Numbered from the stretch's first letter, positions 35,665-45,023 are shown. The stretch: DNA of 64,000 nucleotides from Pseudomonadota bacterium (GCA_018822105.1 JAHJLB010000036.1:1-64000); one strand, 5' to 3'. Notes: generated from the sequence alone by a model not told the origin. Translations and numbers: made by a program.

Positions 35665-36677
35665 GTCCGCCCTCCGTCCGCGAGGTTCTGCTCGGGGTTG
35701 CGCGGCAGGCGCACGGTGAAGGTTGCGCCCCGGCCCACGGCGCTCTCCACGCAGATCTGGCCCTTCATGCCGTCCACAAGGTTGTGGCACATGGACAGCC
35801 CGAGCCCGGTGCCCTGGCCTGGCGGCTTGGTGGTGAAGAAGGGGTTGAATATCTTGTCAATGTTTTCCGGCGGAATGCCGCAGCCGTTGTCGCGGATGGC
35901 GATCTCCAGAACCTCCCCGTCGGCCCTGGCCGAGGCCTCGATGCGCCCGCCGGTGTCCACGGCGTGCAGGGCGTTGGTCATGAGGTTCAAGACCACCTGG
36001 CGCAGCAGGGGGGCGTCGGTGCGCAGCTTCGGCAGGTCCGGGGGCAGGGTGCGCACCAGGGTCACGTTCTTGTACGAGGCCTCCTTGTCCACCAGCCGGG
36101 CCATGTCGTCGATGAGCCGGGCCACGTCGATCTCCTGGAGCACGGGTTCGCGCTTGCGGGCGAAGTCCAGGAGCTTGTGCGTGATGTTCTTGCAGCGGTC
36201 CACCTGGGCGCGTATCTCGCGCAGGGAGTCCTTGACCTCGTCGAAGGCCTCGCCCGTGCGCTGCCCGGCCTCGCCCACAAGGTGCGCCGCCCATTCGGCC
36301 TCCTGGGCGATGATGGCGATGGGGTTGTTGATCTCGTGCGCCAGGCCGGCGGAGAGTTCGCCGATGGCCGCCAGCTTCTGCGACTGGATGAGCTGGTTGT
36401 TCAGGGCCAGCCCGGCCTCCTCGGCCTTGCTCAGGCGGGTGAGCAGGCTCCGGGCGGAGACGGCGGCGATGGCCAGCACCGCCCCGGCCAGGATTCCGGC
36501 GAGCTCGGGGGAGGCCAGGGCGGCCGCCACCACCAGGGCGGCCAGCACGGGCGGCACCAGGAAGTGCGCCCACAGAAGCAGGCTGTGGTCCCTCCAGACC
36601 CTGGCGCCAGTGGCCCGGGCCAGGATGCCCGGGGCGTTGGTCCCCGGCTCAGCCTCCCTGCTTGCGGGACTTGGCAT
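35661..36677 (-). CDS. membrane sensor histidine kinase
   Basis: A 338-residue kinase. Two membrane segments (about 35-80) leave almost no periplasmic loop, so sensing must be in the membrane or via partners. HisKA has the phospho-His in GLAHEINNPIAI; HATPase has NALHAVDTGG, DNGCGIPPENIDKIFNPFFT and GTGLGLSMCHNLVDG. I chose ATG 36677, nine bases after AGAGG; a TTG at 36695 is possible. It overlaps the response regulator by 29 bases. Its close similarity in layout to the next kinase suggests a paralogous pair feeding one receiver. Confidence 0.86.
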   Translation of the reverse strand: MPSPASREAEPGTNAPGILARATGARVWRDHSLLLWAHFLVPPVLAALVVAAALASPELAGILAGAVLAIAAVSARSLLTRLSKAEEAGLALNNQLIQSQKLAAIGELSAGLAHEINNPIAIIAQEAEWAAHLVGEAGQRTGEAFDEVKDSLREIRAQVDRCKNITHKLLDFARKREPVLQEIDVARLIDDMARLVDKEASYKNVTLVRTLPPDLPKLRTDAPLLRQVVLNLMTNALHAVDTGGRIEASARADGEVLEIAIRDNGCGIPPENIDKIFNPFFTTKPPGQGTGLGLSMCHNLVDGMKGQICVESAVGRGATFTVRLPRNPEQNLADGGRT

Positions 36678-37047
36678 TGAGCTCTTTCCTCTCAAAGGCC
36701 GTGCGCACCTTGTCCAGAAGTTCGTCGAAGTCTGCGGGCTTGAGGATGTAGTCGTAGGCGCCCAGGTTCATGCCCTGCATGCCGGCCTCCAGGGAGGCGT
36801 GGCCCGTGAGCATGATGACTTCCGTGAGCGGGTTCTTCTCGCGGATCTCCCTCAGGGTCTCCAGCCCGTCCATGCCGGGCATGCGCACGTCCAGGATGAC
36901 CACGTCGTAGTCCTGCGCGGCCAGAAGCTCAAGGGCCTCCTGGCCGCTTCTGGCCGTGTCGATGGGCATCTTGCGGATGCCGAAGCGCTTGGCCATGGTT
37001 TCGACGAAATCGCTTTCGTCGTCCACGAGCAGAATCTTGATGTCCAT
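36649..37047 (-). CDS. single-domain response regulator
   Basis: A 132-residue receiver with no output domain. Acidic pair D9/D10, phospho-acceptor D53 in ILDVRMPGMDG, Thr in MLTGHAS and Lys in YILKPAD. A short charged tail follows (ERKELNAKSRKQGG). CheY-like: it must act by protein contact or relay. It lies between two kinase genes, 28 bases from the first and overlapping the second. Confidence 0.9.
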   Translation of the reverse strand: MDIKILLVDDESDFVETMAKRFGIRKMPIDTARSGQEALELLAAQDYDVVILDVRMPGMDGLETLREIREKNPLTEVIMLTGHASLEAGMQGMNLGAYDYILKPADFDELLDKVRTAFERKELNAKSRKQGG

Positions 37048-37075
37048 GGGCGCTCCTTTCCCGGCCGTCGGGGCT

Positions 37076-38737
37076 TTACGCCTTGCGCAGGGGCAGGCTG
37101 ATGATGAAGGTGGCCCCCTGGCCTTCCTGGCTCTCCACGTTGATCTTCCCGCCGAGCTTCTGGATGATGCTGAAGCTGATGGTCAGGCCCAGGCCCGTTC
37201 CCTCGCCGACCTTCTTGGTGGTGAAGAAGGGGTCGAAGATCTTGTCCAGCTTCTCGGCGGAGATGCCCGGCCCGGTGTCGGTGATGGAGATGATGACCTC
37301 GTCGGGGTCGTGCACGGCCTGGGTGCGGATGGTGATGCCGCCGTCCTTGCCGATGGCGTCGATGGCGTTGTCGATGATGTTCAGGAACACCTGCTGGAGC
37401 TGGGCCGAGTCGCTGGCCACAAAGGGCAGGTCCTTCTGGAAGGCGGTGTGGATCTCGATGGCGCGGTATCTGGCCTCGTTCTCCAGGAAGGTGATGGTCT
37501 GGTTCAGGACCTGGTTGATGTCGATGTCCTCGTGGATGGGGTCCATGCGCCGCGCAAAGCCAAGCAGCCGGTGGGTCACGTCCTTGGCCCGGGTGACGTG
37601 GTACTCGATCTTGGTGATGGCGTCCTCGTACTCCTTGAAGTTCGGGCTGGCCTTGAGGTCCTCCTCGGACAGGAGGTCGCGCATCCAGCCGGCCTTCTCC
37701 TTGATGATGGCCAGCGGGTTGTTGACCTCGTGGGCCACGCCCGCGGCCATCTTGCCCAGGGAGGCCATCTTGCTGGATTGGGTCAGCGAGGCGTTCAGGG
37801 TGGCCTTTTCGCGCTCGGAGCGCACCAGCTGGGCGATGATGGTGGTGCTGGTGAGCACCGTGCCCCCGGCGATGAGCAGCAGGCCGCCCGCCAGGATGAC
37901 CCAGACCAGGTGGCGCGTGCGCTTGAGCGGCATCAGCTCCTCGGTGGGGTCGTCGCGGATGGCCAAAAGCCAGTTCTTGTTCTCCAGCCACGCCAGGCCG
38001 AAGAGGTACTGCTTGCCGCCCACCTCGATCATCTCCGAGCGCACGCCGGGAAAGCGCGAGAACGCGCCCAGGTCCATCTTCCCCAGGAGCCTGGGCCCGA
38101 AGCGCGGCTTGGACTGGAGGATGTTCTCCGCGTTGAGCAGAAAGGCGTCGCCGTTGGCCCCCAGCTGGTCGCTCTGCACAAGCGAGTCGAAGATGTCCGA
38201 GTCGATGGTGGCGCGCAGGATCCAGCTCTTGTCGCCCTCGCGGCGCATGACGGCGATGATGAAGTGGGGGTAGTTGCGCCGGCCCATGAACACGTCGCTG
38301 ATGTAGATGCCCTTGGCCTGGACCTGCTGGAACCACTCCTCGTCCTTGTAGTTGGCCGTGCGGATGGTCTGGTAGGGACCGGTGTAGACCACGTGGTCGC
38401 CGTTGTGGTCGATGATGCCCAGGTCGATGTAGTACTTGGAGCGGGCCTGGAGCAGGGTGAACACGCGCTCGAAGGTCTCCGGCTCCAGGAAGTACTGCAG
38501 CCGGTGGGTGTAGGCGATGGCCGTGAGCTGGGAGAGGCGCTCGTTCAGGAACAGGTCCAGGGTGCGGCGCTTGTTCTCGGTGATGTGGTTCAGGTTCTGC
38601 AGGATCTTGTTGGTGTGCGAGATCTCGAACTGGCGATAGATGGTGTAGCCCAGGATGAGCAGGGGTATGAGGGAGAACCCCAGGGTGGTGAGGATCATCT
38701 TGACGCGGAGCTTGGTGTATCCGGAGCGTTCCAGCAT
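37076..38737 (-). CDS. sensor histidine kinase with periplasmic Cache domain
   Basis: A 553-residue kinase, first gene of the operon. Membrane segments at about 15-35 and 283-305 flank a double-Cache-like ligand domain (YYIDLGIIDHNGDHVVYTGPY, ILRATIDSDIFDSLVQ). The cytoplasmic part has the phospho-His in GVAHEVNNPLAI and HATPase boxes [31 protein letters not shown] and GTGLGLTISFSI. Cache domains bind small acids or amino acids. It probably phosphorylates the adjacent receiver. The gene is divergent from the PEP-synthase-like gene with a 200-base gap. Confidence 0.9.
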   Translation of the reverse strand: MLERSGYTKLRVKMILTTLGFSLIPLLILGYTIYRQFEISHTNKILQNLNHITENKRRTLDLFLNERLSQLTAIAYTHRLQYFLEPETFERVFTLLQARSKYYIDLGIIDHNGDHVVYTGPYQTIRTANYKDEEWFQQVQAKGIYISDVFMGRRNYPHFIIAVMRREGDKSWILRATIDSDIFDSLVQSDQLGANGDAFLLNAENILQSKPRFGPRLLGKMDLGAFSRFPGVRSEMIEVGGKQYLFGLAWLENKNWLLAIRDDPTEELMPLKRTRHLVWVILAGGLLLIAGGTVLTSTTIIAQLVRSEREKATLNASLTQSSKMASLGKMAAGVAHEVNNPLAIIKEKAGWMRDLLSEEDLKASPNFKEYEDAITKIEYHVTRAKDVTHRLLGFARRMDPIHEDIDINQVLNQTITFLENEARYRAIEIHTAFQKDLPFVASDSAQLQQVFLNIIDNAIDAIGKDGGITIRTQAVHDPDEVIISITDTGPGISAEKLDKIFDPFFTTKKVGEGTGLGLTISFSIIQKLGGKINVESQEGQGATFIISLPLRKA

Positions 38738-38829
38738 GCCCGCAACCCTTCTCGTCGAAATGTTATGCGCCGGGCCGGTGCCGCCGACAGGCCGGAGGTG
38801 GGCTGCGCCAACATGCGTATTTACCTTGT

Positions 38830-38846
38830 GGGCAAATGATATGCAA
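38830..38846 (+). promoter_or_regulatory. candidate sigma-54 promoter of the PEP-synthase-like operon
   Basis: GGGCAAATGATATGCAA fits the -24 GG / -12 GC spacing of sigma-54 promoters (consensus TGGCAC-N5-TTGCA) with a G for T at the first place. A start about 12 bases later would give an 80-base leader. Sigma-54 use is inference from one site. Confidence 0.35.
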
Positions 38847-38937
38847 GGGATTTGGGGGAGGTGTGCTCCAGGCCCGGGATCAGTATTTCCGCCCCGGGGC
38901 GCTTGTCTCTGTGGTGGTTTTCTGAGAAGGGGTGTTC

Positions 38938-41595
38938 ATGGAACAGCGAACAGGCTTTCTCGGCAGGATCCTCCAGGCCTTAAGCGGCGGCGGATCCTGT
39001 CCGGCCCCCAGCCAGGACGAGTTGCGCACGCTGTTCTCGAAGCGCTCCCAGGCCTTTGCCCGGGTGCTCGAAGCCAACAGCAAGGCCCTGGAGATCATGA
39101 GCGACCTGGAGGAGGCCCTGCGCGGCAGGACCATCTTCGGCATGAGCTTCGTGCGCGCCAGCGCCACCGCCGTGGGCGTCAACGTCTTCAAGCTGGTGCG
39201 CGCCCTGACGGAGCTGGAGCCGGGCCGCTACGACGCCCTGTTCGGCAGGCTTTCCGCCATCCAGGCCGGCATCGACGAGGTCTTGTCCCGCCGCTCCCCG
39301 GCCCATGACGTGCCATTGGTGCTCTTCTTCGACGAGATCGACCGCCACTTTTCCGACCACACCGGCGGCAAGATGGCCAACCTGGGCGACATGCGCTCGC
39401 GCATCAAGCTGCCCGTGCCCGACGGCTTCGTCATCACGGCCAGCGCCTACGAGGCCTTCATGGCCGCGGGCGACCTCCAGGCCGAGATCAACGCCCGGCT
39501 GCAGGCCCTGCCCGAGGAGACGGATTCCGAGGGGCTCGACGCGCGCTTCCGCCTGTCCTCGGAGATCCAGCAGCGCATCATGGCGGCCGAGGTGCCGGAG
39601 CCGCTGGCCCGGGCCATCTTCGCCGCCTACGACCGCCTCTGCGCCGCGGCGGGCGGGGCAGGCCCGGTGCGCGTGTCCCTGCGCTCCAGCGCCCTGGGCG
39701 AGGACGCCGCCGGGACCACCTTCGCCGGGCAGTTCAAGAGCCTGCTGGGCGTCCCGCGCGAGAGCCTGCTCGACGCCTACAAGGAGATCGTGGCCAGCAA
39801 GCACACCCTGCACGCCATGAGCTACCGCCTGAACCGGGGCATCCGCGACGAGGACGTGGCCATGTGCGTGGGCTGCATGATTCTGGTGGACGCCCGGGCG
39901 GGCGGGGTCATGTACTCCCGCAATCCGCTCAACATGCGCGACGCCTCGGTGGTCATCAATTCCGTCTGGGGCCTGCCCACCGCCGTGGTGGACGGCACCA
40001 CGCCCACGGACCTCTTCGTGGTCGACCAGGGCGCCGCGCACGTGCGCGAGCGCGTCATCAAGCGCAAGGAAACGCGCACCGTGCCCGACCTGGGCGAGGG
40101 CCTGCGCCGCGAGGCCCTGGACGAGGAGCAGGGGGCCAGGCCCTCCATCTCCGACGCCGAGGCCTGCGAGCTGGCGCGCCTGGCCGTGGTGCTGGAGGAG
40201 GCCTACGGCGGCCCCCAGGACATCGAGTGGGCCGTGGACCAGGCGGGCCAGGTGTTTCTGCTGCAATGCCGCCCGTTGCAGCAGATGTCCGCGCCGCAGG
40301 ATCCCGCGGCGGAGGACTGCGCGTCCGCCGCTCTCCCCGTGCCGGGCGCGGAGCAGCTCTTCGCCGGGGGCGTCACGGCCAGTCCGGGCGTGGGCTTCGG
40401 CCCGGTGTTCGTGGCCCGGCGCGAGATCGACGCCCTGCGTTTCCCGGAAGGCGCGGTGCTGGTGACGCCCATGGCCCTGCCGCGCTGGGCCGCGCTCCTG
40501 TCCAAGGCCTCGGCCCTGGTGACGGAGCAGGGCGGCATCACCGGGCACCTGGCCAACGTGGCCCGCGAGTTCGGCGTCCCGGCGCTCTTCGACGTGCCCG
40601 AGGCCTCCACGCGCTTCGTGGAGGGGCAGGGCGTCACCGTGGACGCCCTGGGCCGGCGCGTCTATGCGGGCCGGGTGGAGGAGCTTCTGGCCCTGGCCGA
40701 GCCGCCGCCCCCGGTCATGGCGGGCAGCCCGGTGTTCGAGAGCCTGCGGGAGGTTTCACGGCTCATCCTGCCGCTGAACCTCACCGACCCGGATGCTGCG
40801 GACTTCCGGCCCGAGAACTGCGCCACCTACCACGACATCACGCGCTACGCCCATGAGATGAGCGTGCGCGACATGTTCGAGTTCGGCGAGCGGCGCGGCC
40901 TGGCCAGCCAGGCCAGCAAGCAGCTGGTGTGCGACGTGCCCATGCAGTGGTGGATCATCAACCTGGACGACGGCTTCACGCGCGAGATACCGGAGCGCTT
41001 CGTGCGCCTGGCGGACATCGCCTGCCCGCCCATGCTGGCCATCTGGCAGGGCATCTGCGCCGTGCCCTGGGCCGGGCCGCCGCCGGCCAGCGCCGGGAGC
41101 ATGATGAACATCTTCCTGCAGGCCACCATGAACCCGGAGCTTGGCGAGGCCGGGGGCGGAGGCTTCTGCGAGCGCAACGTGTTCATGATCTCCAGCCGCT
41201 ACGCCTGCCTGAACTCGCGCTTCGGCTTCCACTTCACCACCATCGAGTCCATGCTCTCCGAGGGCGATTTCGACTCCTACGCGGGCTTCAAGTTCAGCGG
41301 CGGCGCTGCGGACGAGCACCGGCGCGTGCTGCGCGCGGAGCTCATCGGCGAGATCCTGGAGCGCTATGATTTCCAGGTGAAGCTGCGCGGGGACAACCTC
41401 TTCGCCAAGGCCGAGAGCCGCCGCCACGACTTCATCCTCGACCGCCTGCGCATCCTGGGCTACCTGCTCGTGCACACTCGGCAGATCGACATGAGCATGA
41501 CCGACCGCGGCGCGGCGGACGCCCTGCGCGTTAAGATGCTGGACGACATCGCGGCCATGCTCGCCGGGTCGGCCGCTGCCGAGGCCGTGGCGTGA
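38938..41595 (+). CDS. PEP-synthase-like dikinase with unusual C-terminal domain
   Basis: An 885-residue protein. After a 130-residue leader domain comes the PPDK/PEP-synthase ATP-grasp domain (about 130-450), with GGKMANLGDM and VRVSLRSSALGEDAAGTTFAGQF. The swivelling phospho-His domain is at about 480-590 with the catalytic His in EQGGITGHLANVARE (about 536). The usual C-terminal PEP/pyruvate TIM barrel is missing; instead about 270 residues of different sequence follow (FKFSGGAADEHRR, LVHTRQIDMSM). So it probably phosphorylates something other than pyruvate, or a protein. ATG 38938 follows GAGAAGGGG. Its stop overlaps the next gene by four bases. Confidence 0.8.
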   Translation: MEQRTGFLGRILQALSGGGSCPAPSQDELRTLFSKRSQAFARVLEANSKALEIMSDLEEALRGRTIFGMSFVRASATAVGVNVFKLVRALTELEPGRYDALFGRLSAIQAGIDEVLSRRSPAHDVPLVLFFDEIDRHFSDHTGGKMANLGDMRSRIKLPVPDGFVITASAYEAFMAAGDLQAEINARLQALPEETDSEGLDARFRLSSEIQQRIMAAEVPEPLARAIFAAYDRLCAAAGGAGPVRVSLRSSALGEDAAGTTFAGQFKSLLGVPRESLLDAYKEIVASKHTLHAMSYRLNRGIRDEDVAMCVGCMILVDARAGGVMYSRNPLNMRDASVVINSVWGLPTAVVDGTTPTDLFVVDQGAAHVRERVIKRKETRTVPDLGEGLRREALDEEQGARPSISDAEACELARLAVVLEEAYGGPQDIEWAVDQAGQVFLLQCRPLQQMSAPQDPAAEDCASAALPVPGAEQLFAGGVTASPGVGFGPVFVARREIDALRFPEGAVLVTPMALPRWAALLSKASALVTEQGGITGHLANVAREFGVPALFDVPEASTRFVEGQGVTVDALGRRVYAGRVEELLALAEPPPPVMAGSPVFESLREVSRLILPLNLTDPDAADFRPENCATYHDITRYAHEMSVRDMFEFGERRGLASQASKQLVCDVPMQWWIINLDDGFTREIPERFVRLADIACPPMLAIWQGICAVPWAGPPPASAGSMMNIFLQATMNPELGEAGGGGFCERNVFMISSRYACLNSRFGFHFTTIESMLSEGDFDSYAGFKFSGGAADEHRRVLRAELIGEILERYDFQVKLRGDNLFAKAESRRHDFILDRLRILGYLLVHTRQIDMSMTDRGAADALRVKMLDDIAAMLAGSAAAEAVA

Positions 41596-42701
41596 ACGGC
41601 CGCGCAGACGGGCAGGCGGGCGGGCGCATCCGTGTGCTGCACGCCGTGAAGTCCCTGGGCCTGGGCGGCACGGAGAAGGTCATGCAGCTTCTGGTGCGGC
41701 ACCTGGACGCGGAGCGCTTCGAGGCCGCGGTGCACAGCCCTGAGGACGGCCCGCGCGCCGCCTTGGTCCGCCAGGGCGGGGCCGCCACCTACGTGGGCCT
41801 GGGCCTGGACCGCGCCTTGAACGCCTTCCGGCCCCAGGTGGTGCATGTGCACCGGGCGGGCTGGGCCGAGCCGGAGTTTCTGCGGCCCGTGCGCGACTAT
41901 CTGGCCGCACGCCCGGCCACGGTTGTGGTGGAGACCAACGTCTTCGGCCGCCACGACCCCTCGGCCTCGGGCCGATGCATCGACTGCCACCTCTTCGTTT
42001 CCCGGTTCTGCTCGGAGCGCTTCACGCGGCTCACGGGCATCCCTGCGGACTGGCCGGGCCATGGCGTGCTCTACAACCCCGTGGACACGGACTTCTTCGC
42101 AGCCGCCCTGCCGGACGGGCCGGCCTTCGCCAGGCCGGTGCTGGGCCGCATCTCCCGGCCTGACCCCGGCAAATGGTCGGCCCTGGCCCTGGACATGCTG
42201 CCCCTGCTGGCCCGCTGTGCGCCGGACTTCCGCTGCCGCGTCATCGGCGGCATACCCGAGGCCGAGGACTACGTGCGCCGGCACGGCCTGGAAGCCCAGG
42301 TGGAGTTTCTGCCGCCCGTGTCCACGGATGCCGAGCTGGCGGCCTTCTACGGCGGGCTTTCCCTGCTGGCCCACGCCAACGACACCGGCGAGAGCTTCGG
42401 GCTGGTCATCGCCGAGGCCATGGCCTGCGGCCTGCCCGTGGTCACGCATCCGGCCGTGGGCGACCGCGACAACGCCCAGCTGGAGCTGGTGGAGCACGGG
42501 GTCACCGGGCTGGTGGCCCAGACCGCGGAGCAGTATGCCCAGGCCGTGGCCTGGCTCTTCGCCCACCCTGCCGAGGCCAGGGCCATGGGCCAGGCCGGAC
42601 GGGACAAGGCCCGGCGCCTGTTCCGCGCCCAGGACATCGCCGCCCGCCTGGGCCGCATGTACCTGGACCTGTTGTGGCGCAAGGCCGGGGGCGCCGCCTG
42701 A
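41592..42701 (+). CDS. glycosyltransferase family 4 protein
   Basis: A 369-residue GT-B glycosyltransferase. The N-terminal donor loop is AVKSLGLGGTEKVMQLL; the C-terminal domain has the ESFGLVIAEAMACGLPVV retaining-enzyme E-x7-E motif. GTG start at 41592 overlaps the previous TGA (GTGA). No membrane segments. Sugar and acceptor are unknown. It is coupled to both the PEP-synthase-like gene and the next glycosyltransferase. Confidence 0.86.
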   Translation: MNGRADGQAGGRIRVLHAVKSLGLGGTEKVMQLLVRHLDAERFEAAVHSPEDGPRAALVRQGGAATYVGLGLDRALNAFRPQVVHVHRAGWAEPEFLRPVRDYLAARPATVVVETNVFGRHDPSASGRCIDCHLFVSRFCSERFTRLTGIPADWPGHGVLYNPVDTDFFAAALPDGPAFARPVLGRISRPDPGKWSALALDMLPLLARCAPDFRCRVIGGIPEAEDYVRRHGLEAQVEFLPPVSTDAELAAFYGGLSLLAHANDTGESFGLVIAEAMACGLPVVTHPAVGDRDNAQLELVEHGVTGLVAQTAEQYAQAVAWLFAHPAEARAMGQAGRDKARRLFRAQDIAARLGRMYLDLLWRKAGGAA

Positions 42702-43915
42702 TGCGCCCGCAGGACATGCTGAACGCCTACAGCGCCGAGGTCCTGGGCTTCGGCTTCAAGGACGCCGCCCCGGCGTCCGCGCCCGCCGCGCCCGCACCAG
42801 CCGACCTGGAGCGCATGGCCGGGCGCGTCCTGGCCGCCTTGGAGCGCTCCGGGCGCAAGCATCTTCTCCTGCTCGGCCTGGGGTCCGGGGCCCTGGCCGC
42901 GGCCCTGGCCGAGGCCCTGCCCGCCGGGCTCTGCGTCTGCGAGCAGGACCTGTCCCTGGTGCGCGCCCTGCGCGCGGCCGGGCGCCTCGGCTGGTGGGGC
43001 CGGGTTCTGGGCGCCGGCCTCGCGGCGGACGCCTCGCCCTGGGCGCTGTTCTTCCTCCTGGACCGCGCGGGCCTGGGCCCGGCGGACGCCCTGGTGCTGC
43101 CCAACCCGGAGCTTGCGCCCCGGGGCAAGCTGGCGCACAGGCCCCTGGAGCTTCTGCTCACGCGCTCGCGCCCGCTGCCGGTTCCCGGAGCGCAGCCAAG
43201 GCCCCGGATTTCTGCCGCGGCCATCCTTGCGCCCTCGGAGCCGGACCTGGCGGGATTCTTCGCCCAGTTCCCGGACTGGATCGCCGAGCTGGTGCTGGTT
43301 TGGGACGCCGAGGCCGTGCCGGACCATGCCGCCATGGGCCTTTCCGCGCCGGACCGCTTCCCGGTGCGCCAGAGCGCCAGGCCCCTCGGGCGCGACTTCT
43401 CGGCCCAGCGCAACGCCATGCTGGCCGCCTGCTCCGGGGACTGGGTGCTCTATCTCGACGCCGACGAGCGCCTGTCGCAGCGGAACTGGGCGGCCATCCC
43501 GGCCCTGTGTGCCGCTTCCCAGGCGGACGGGGTCTGCGCCTGGCATTTTCCGCGCCTCACGCCCTATCCGGACGCCGGGCGCGTCCTTGCGGGCTTCGGC
43601 CTCTGGCCGGACGTGCAACTGCGGCTCTTCCGCAACGCTTTGGGCCTGCGCTTCGCCAACCCAGTGCATGAGCGCCTCACAGGCCTCGCGGGGCCCCAGG
43701 CCCTGGCCCTGGACGTGGAGATCGAGCACCTGAGCCGCGTGCGCAAGGACGCGGACGCCCTGCGCAAAAAGCTCTCCGGCTTTGACGAGGCCGGGGCGGG
43801 GCGGGTGCGCCACGCCCTGAGCGAGGCCTACCCCAGCCTGCCGCGCGAGCTCCTGGCCGCCCGCGGGGGTGAGGGGCCGCCGCGCTGCCTGCTGCTGCCG
43901 CCGGAATTCGACTGA
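42701..43915 (+). CDS. two-domain protein with family 2 glycosyltransferase C-terminus
   Basis: A 404-residue protein. The first 170 residues have a glycine-rich Rossmann-like opening (HLLLLGLGSGALAAALAEAL) of unclear role. From about 185 it is GT2-like: RDFSAQRNAMLAACSGDWVLYLDADERLS carries the nucleotide-sugar DxD, and QLRLFRNALGLRFANPVHE the acceptor side (quoted in parts). It starts within the stop of the previous gene (TGATG). The fused N-terminal domain is not in standard GT2 enzymes. Acceptor unknown; LPS, flagellin or a protein are options. Confidence 0.75.
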   Translation: MRPQDMLNAYSAEVLGFGFKDAAPASAPAAPAPADLERMAGRVLAALERSGRKHLLLLGLGSGALAAALAEALPAGLCVCEQDLSLVRALRAAGRLGWWGRVLGAGLAADASPWALFFLLDRAGLGPADALVLPNPELAPRGKLAHRPLELLLTRSRPLPVPGAQPRPRISAAAILAPSEPDLAGFFAQFPDWIAELVLVWDAEAVPDHAAMGLSAPDRFPVRQSARPLGRDFSAQRNAMLAACSGDWVLYLDADERLSQRNWAAIPALCAASQADGVCAWHFPRLTPYPDAGRVLAGFGLWPDVQLRLFRNALGLRFANPVHERLTGLAGPQALALDVEIEHLSRVRKDADALRKKLSGFDEAGAGRVRHALSEAYPSLPRELLAARGGEGPPRCLLLPPEFD

Positions 43916-43927
43916 GGCCCCCGCGTC

Positions 43928-43956
43928 TTGATTCCCGGGCCCAAAGCGACTAGTGT
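43928..43956 (+). promoter_or_regulatory. putative sigma-70 promoter
   Basis: TTGATT (43928-43933), 17-base spacer, TAGTGT (43951-43956), 38 bases before the Yip1-domain gene. The spacer shares CCCGGGCC, AAA and GCGAC with the mdh promoter candidate. Confidence 0.5.
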
Positions 43957-43994
43957 TCCCCTCCTGTACCAACCCCATTGCTGAAGGAAGACGG

Positions 43995-45011
43995 ATGCGG
44001 ATTCTTTGCCCCATGTGTGGTTTTGACCGGAATTTGGACGAAGCCAAGATACCTCCCCGCGCCCAGATGGCCACCTGCCCGCGCTGCGCGCACAAGTTCC
44101 GCTTCCGCGTGGTGGACGACCTGCCGACCGCCGCCCCAAGCGTGGAGCCAGCCGTTCCAAGCGTCGGCGGCCAGAACCTTTCCGTGCCCACGGCCCCCGC
44201 GGGCGCGGACCCCATGGCCGCCCAGCGCGCCGCTGCGGAGCAGGCCTGGAGGCACCTCCAGCGGGCCAATGGCGACGCGTCCGGGCCCGAGGCAGCCGCA
44301 TCCCCCGCCGGAACGGACCAGGCCCGGCCCGGTGCGCAGCCGCACCCCGAATCCCGGGCCGCCGGCTCCGGGCAGAATTCCCAGCCCGGATCCACGGGCT
44401 CGCCCGTGCCCTTCGAGGACCTGCCGCGCCATGGGTTCTTCCCCGGCCTGTGGGGCACCATCGTGGCCGTGCTCATGACGCCCCGGGCCTTTTTCCGGGA
44501 CATGCCGGTCAGCGGCGGCATGGCCAAGCCGCTGATCTTCTATCTGCTGCTGTCGGAGTTCATGATCCTGTGCCACTTCGTCTGGGGGCTTTTCGGCCTC
44601 GGGGCCGTGGCCGAGCTCCTGAAGAGCCCCGAGCTCATGGACATGGGCATCGGCCTGGCGGGCTTCTCCTCGGTGCTGCTCCTGGTCATCGCCCCGCCGG
44701 TCTACGTGCTCTATGTCATGCTCCTGACCGGGGTGGTCCATTTCCTGCTGCGGCTCCTGCGCTCGGGCGATGCCGGCGCCGAGGCCACCTTCCGCGTGCT
44801 CTGCTATTCCTCCGCCCCGCTGCTCTTGAGCGTCATCCCCATCCTGGGCCCGCAGATCGGCGGATTCTGGAGCCTCTGGCTCGCTGTCATCGGCCTGAAG
44901 CACACCCACCGCGCAGGGCTCTCCGCGAGCGCCTTCGCCGTGGTGCTGCCCATCCTCTTGCTGGTGGCGGCCTGGATCGGCTACATGCAGGGCCTGCTCA
45001 AGACCTTGTAG
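43995..45011 (+). CDS. zinc-ribbon and Yip1-domain membrane protein
   Basis: A 338-residue protein. It opens with an MJ0042-type zinc ribbon (CPMCGF...CPRCAHKFRF, cysteines near 5, 8, 28 and 31). A Pro/Ala/Gln-rich linker of about 110 residues follows, then five membrane segments (about 155-335) of the Yip1 type, with FFPGLWGTIVAVLMTPRAFF. Bacterial Yip1 proteins have no known role. GAAGGAAG lies just before ATG 43995. The next small gene starts 12 bases after its stop. Confidence 0.8.
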   Translation: MRILCPMCGFDRNLDEAKIPPRAQMATCPRCAHKFRFRVVDDLPTAAPSVEPAVPSVGGQNLSVPTAPAGADPMAAQRAAAEQAWRHLQRANGDASGPEAAASPAGTDQARPGAQPHPESRAAGSGQNSQPGSTGSPVPFEDLPRHGFFPGLWGTIVAVLMTPRAFFRDMPVSGGMAKPLIFYLLLSEFMILCHFVWGLFGLGAVAELLKSPELMDMGIGLAGFSSVLLLVIAPPVYVLYVMLLTGVVHFLLRLLRSGDAGAEATFRVLCYSSAPLLLSVIPILGPQIGGFWSLWLAVIGLKHTHRAGLSASAFAVVLPILLLVAAWIGYMQGLLKTL

Positions 45012-45023
45012 GGCGCAGCGTCA

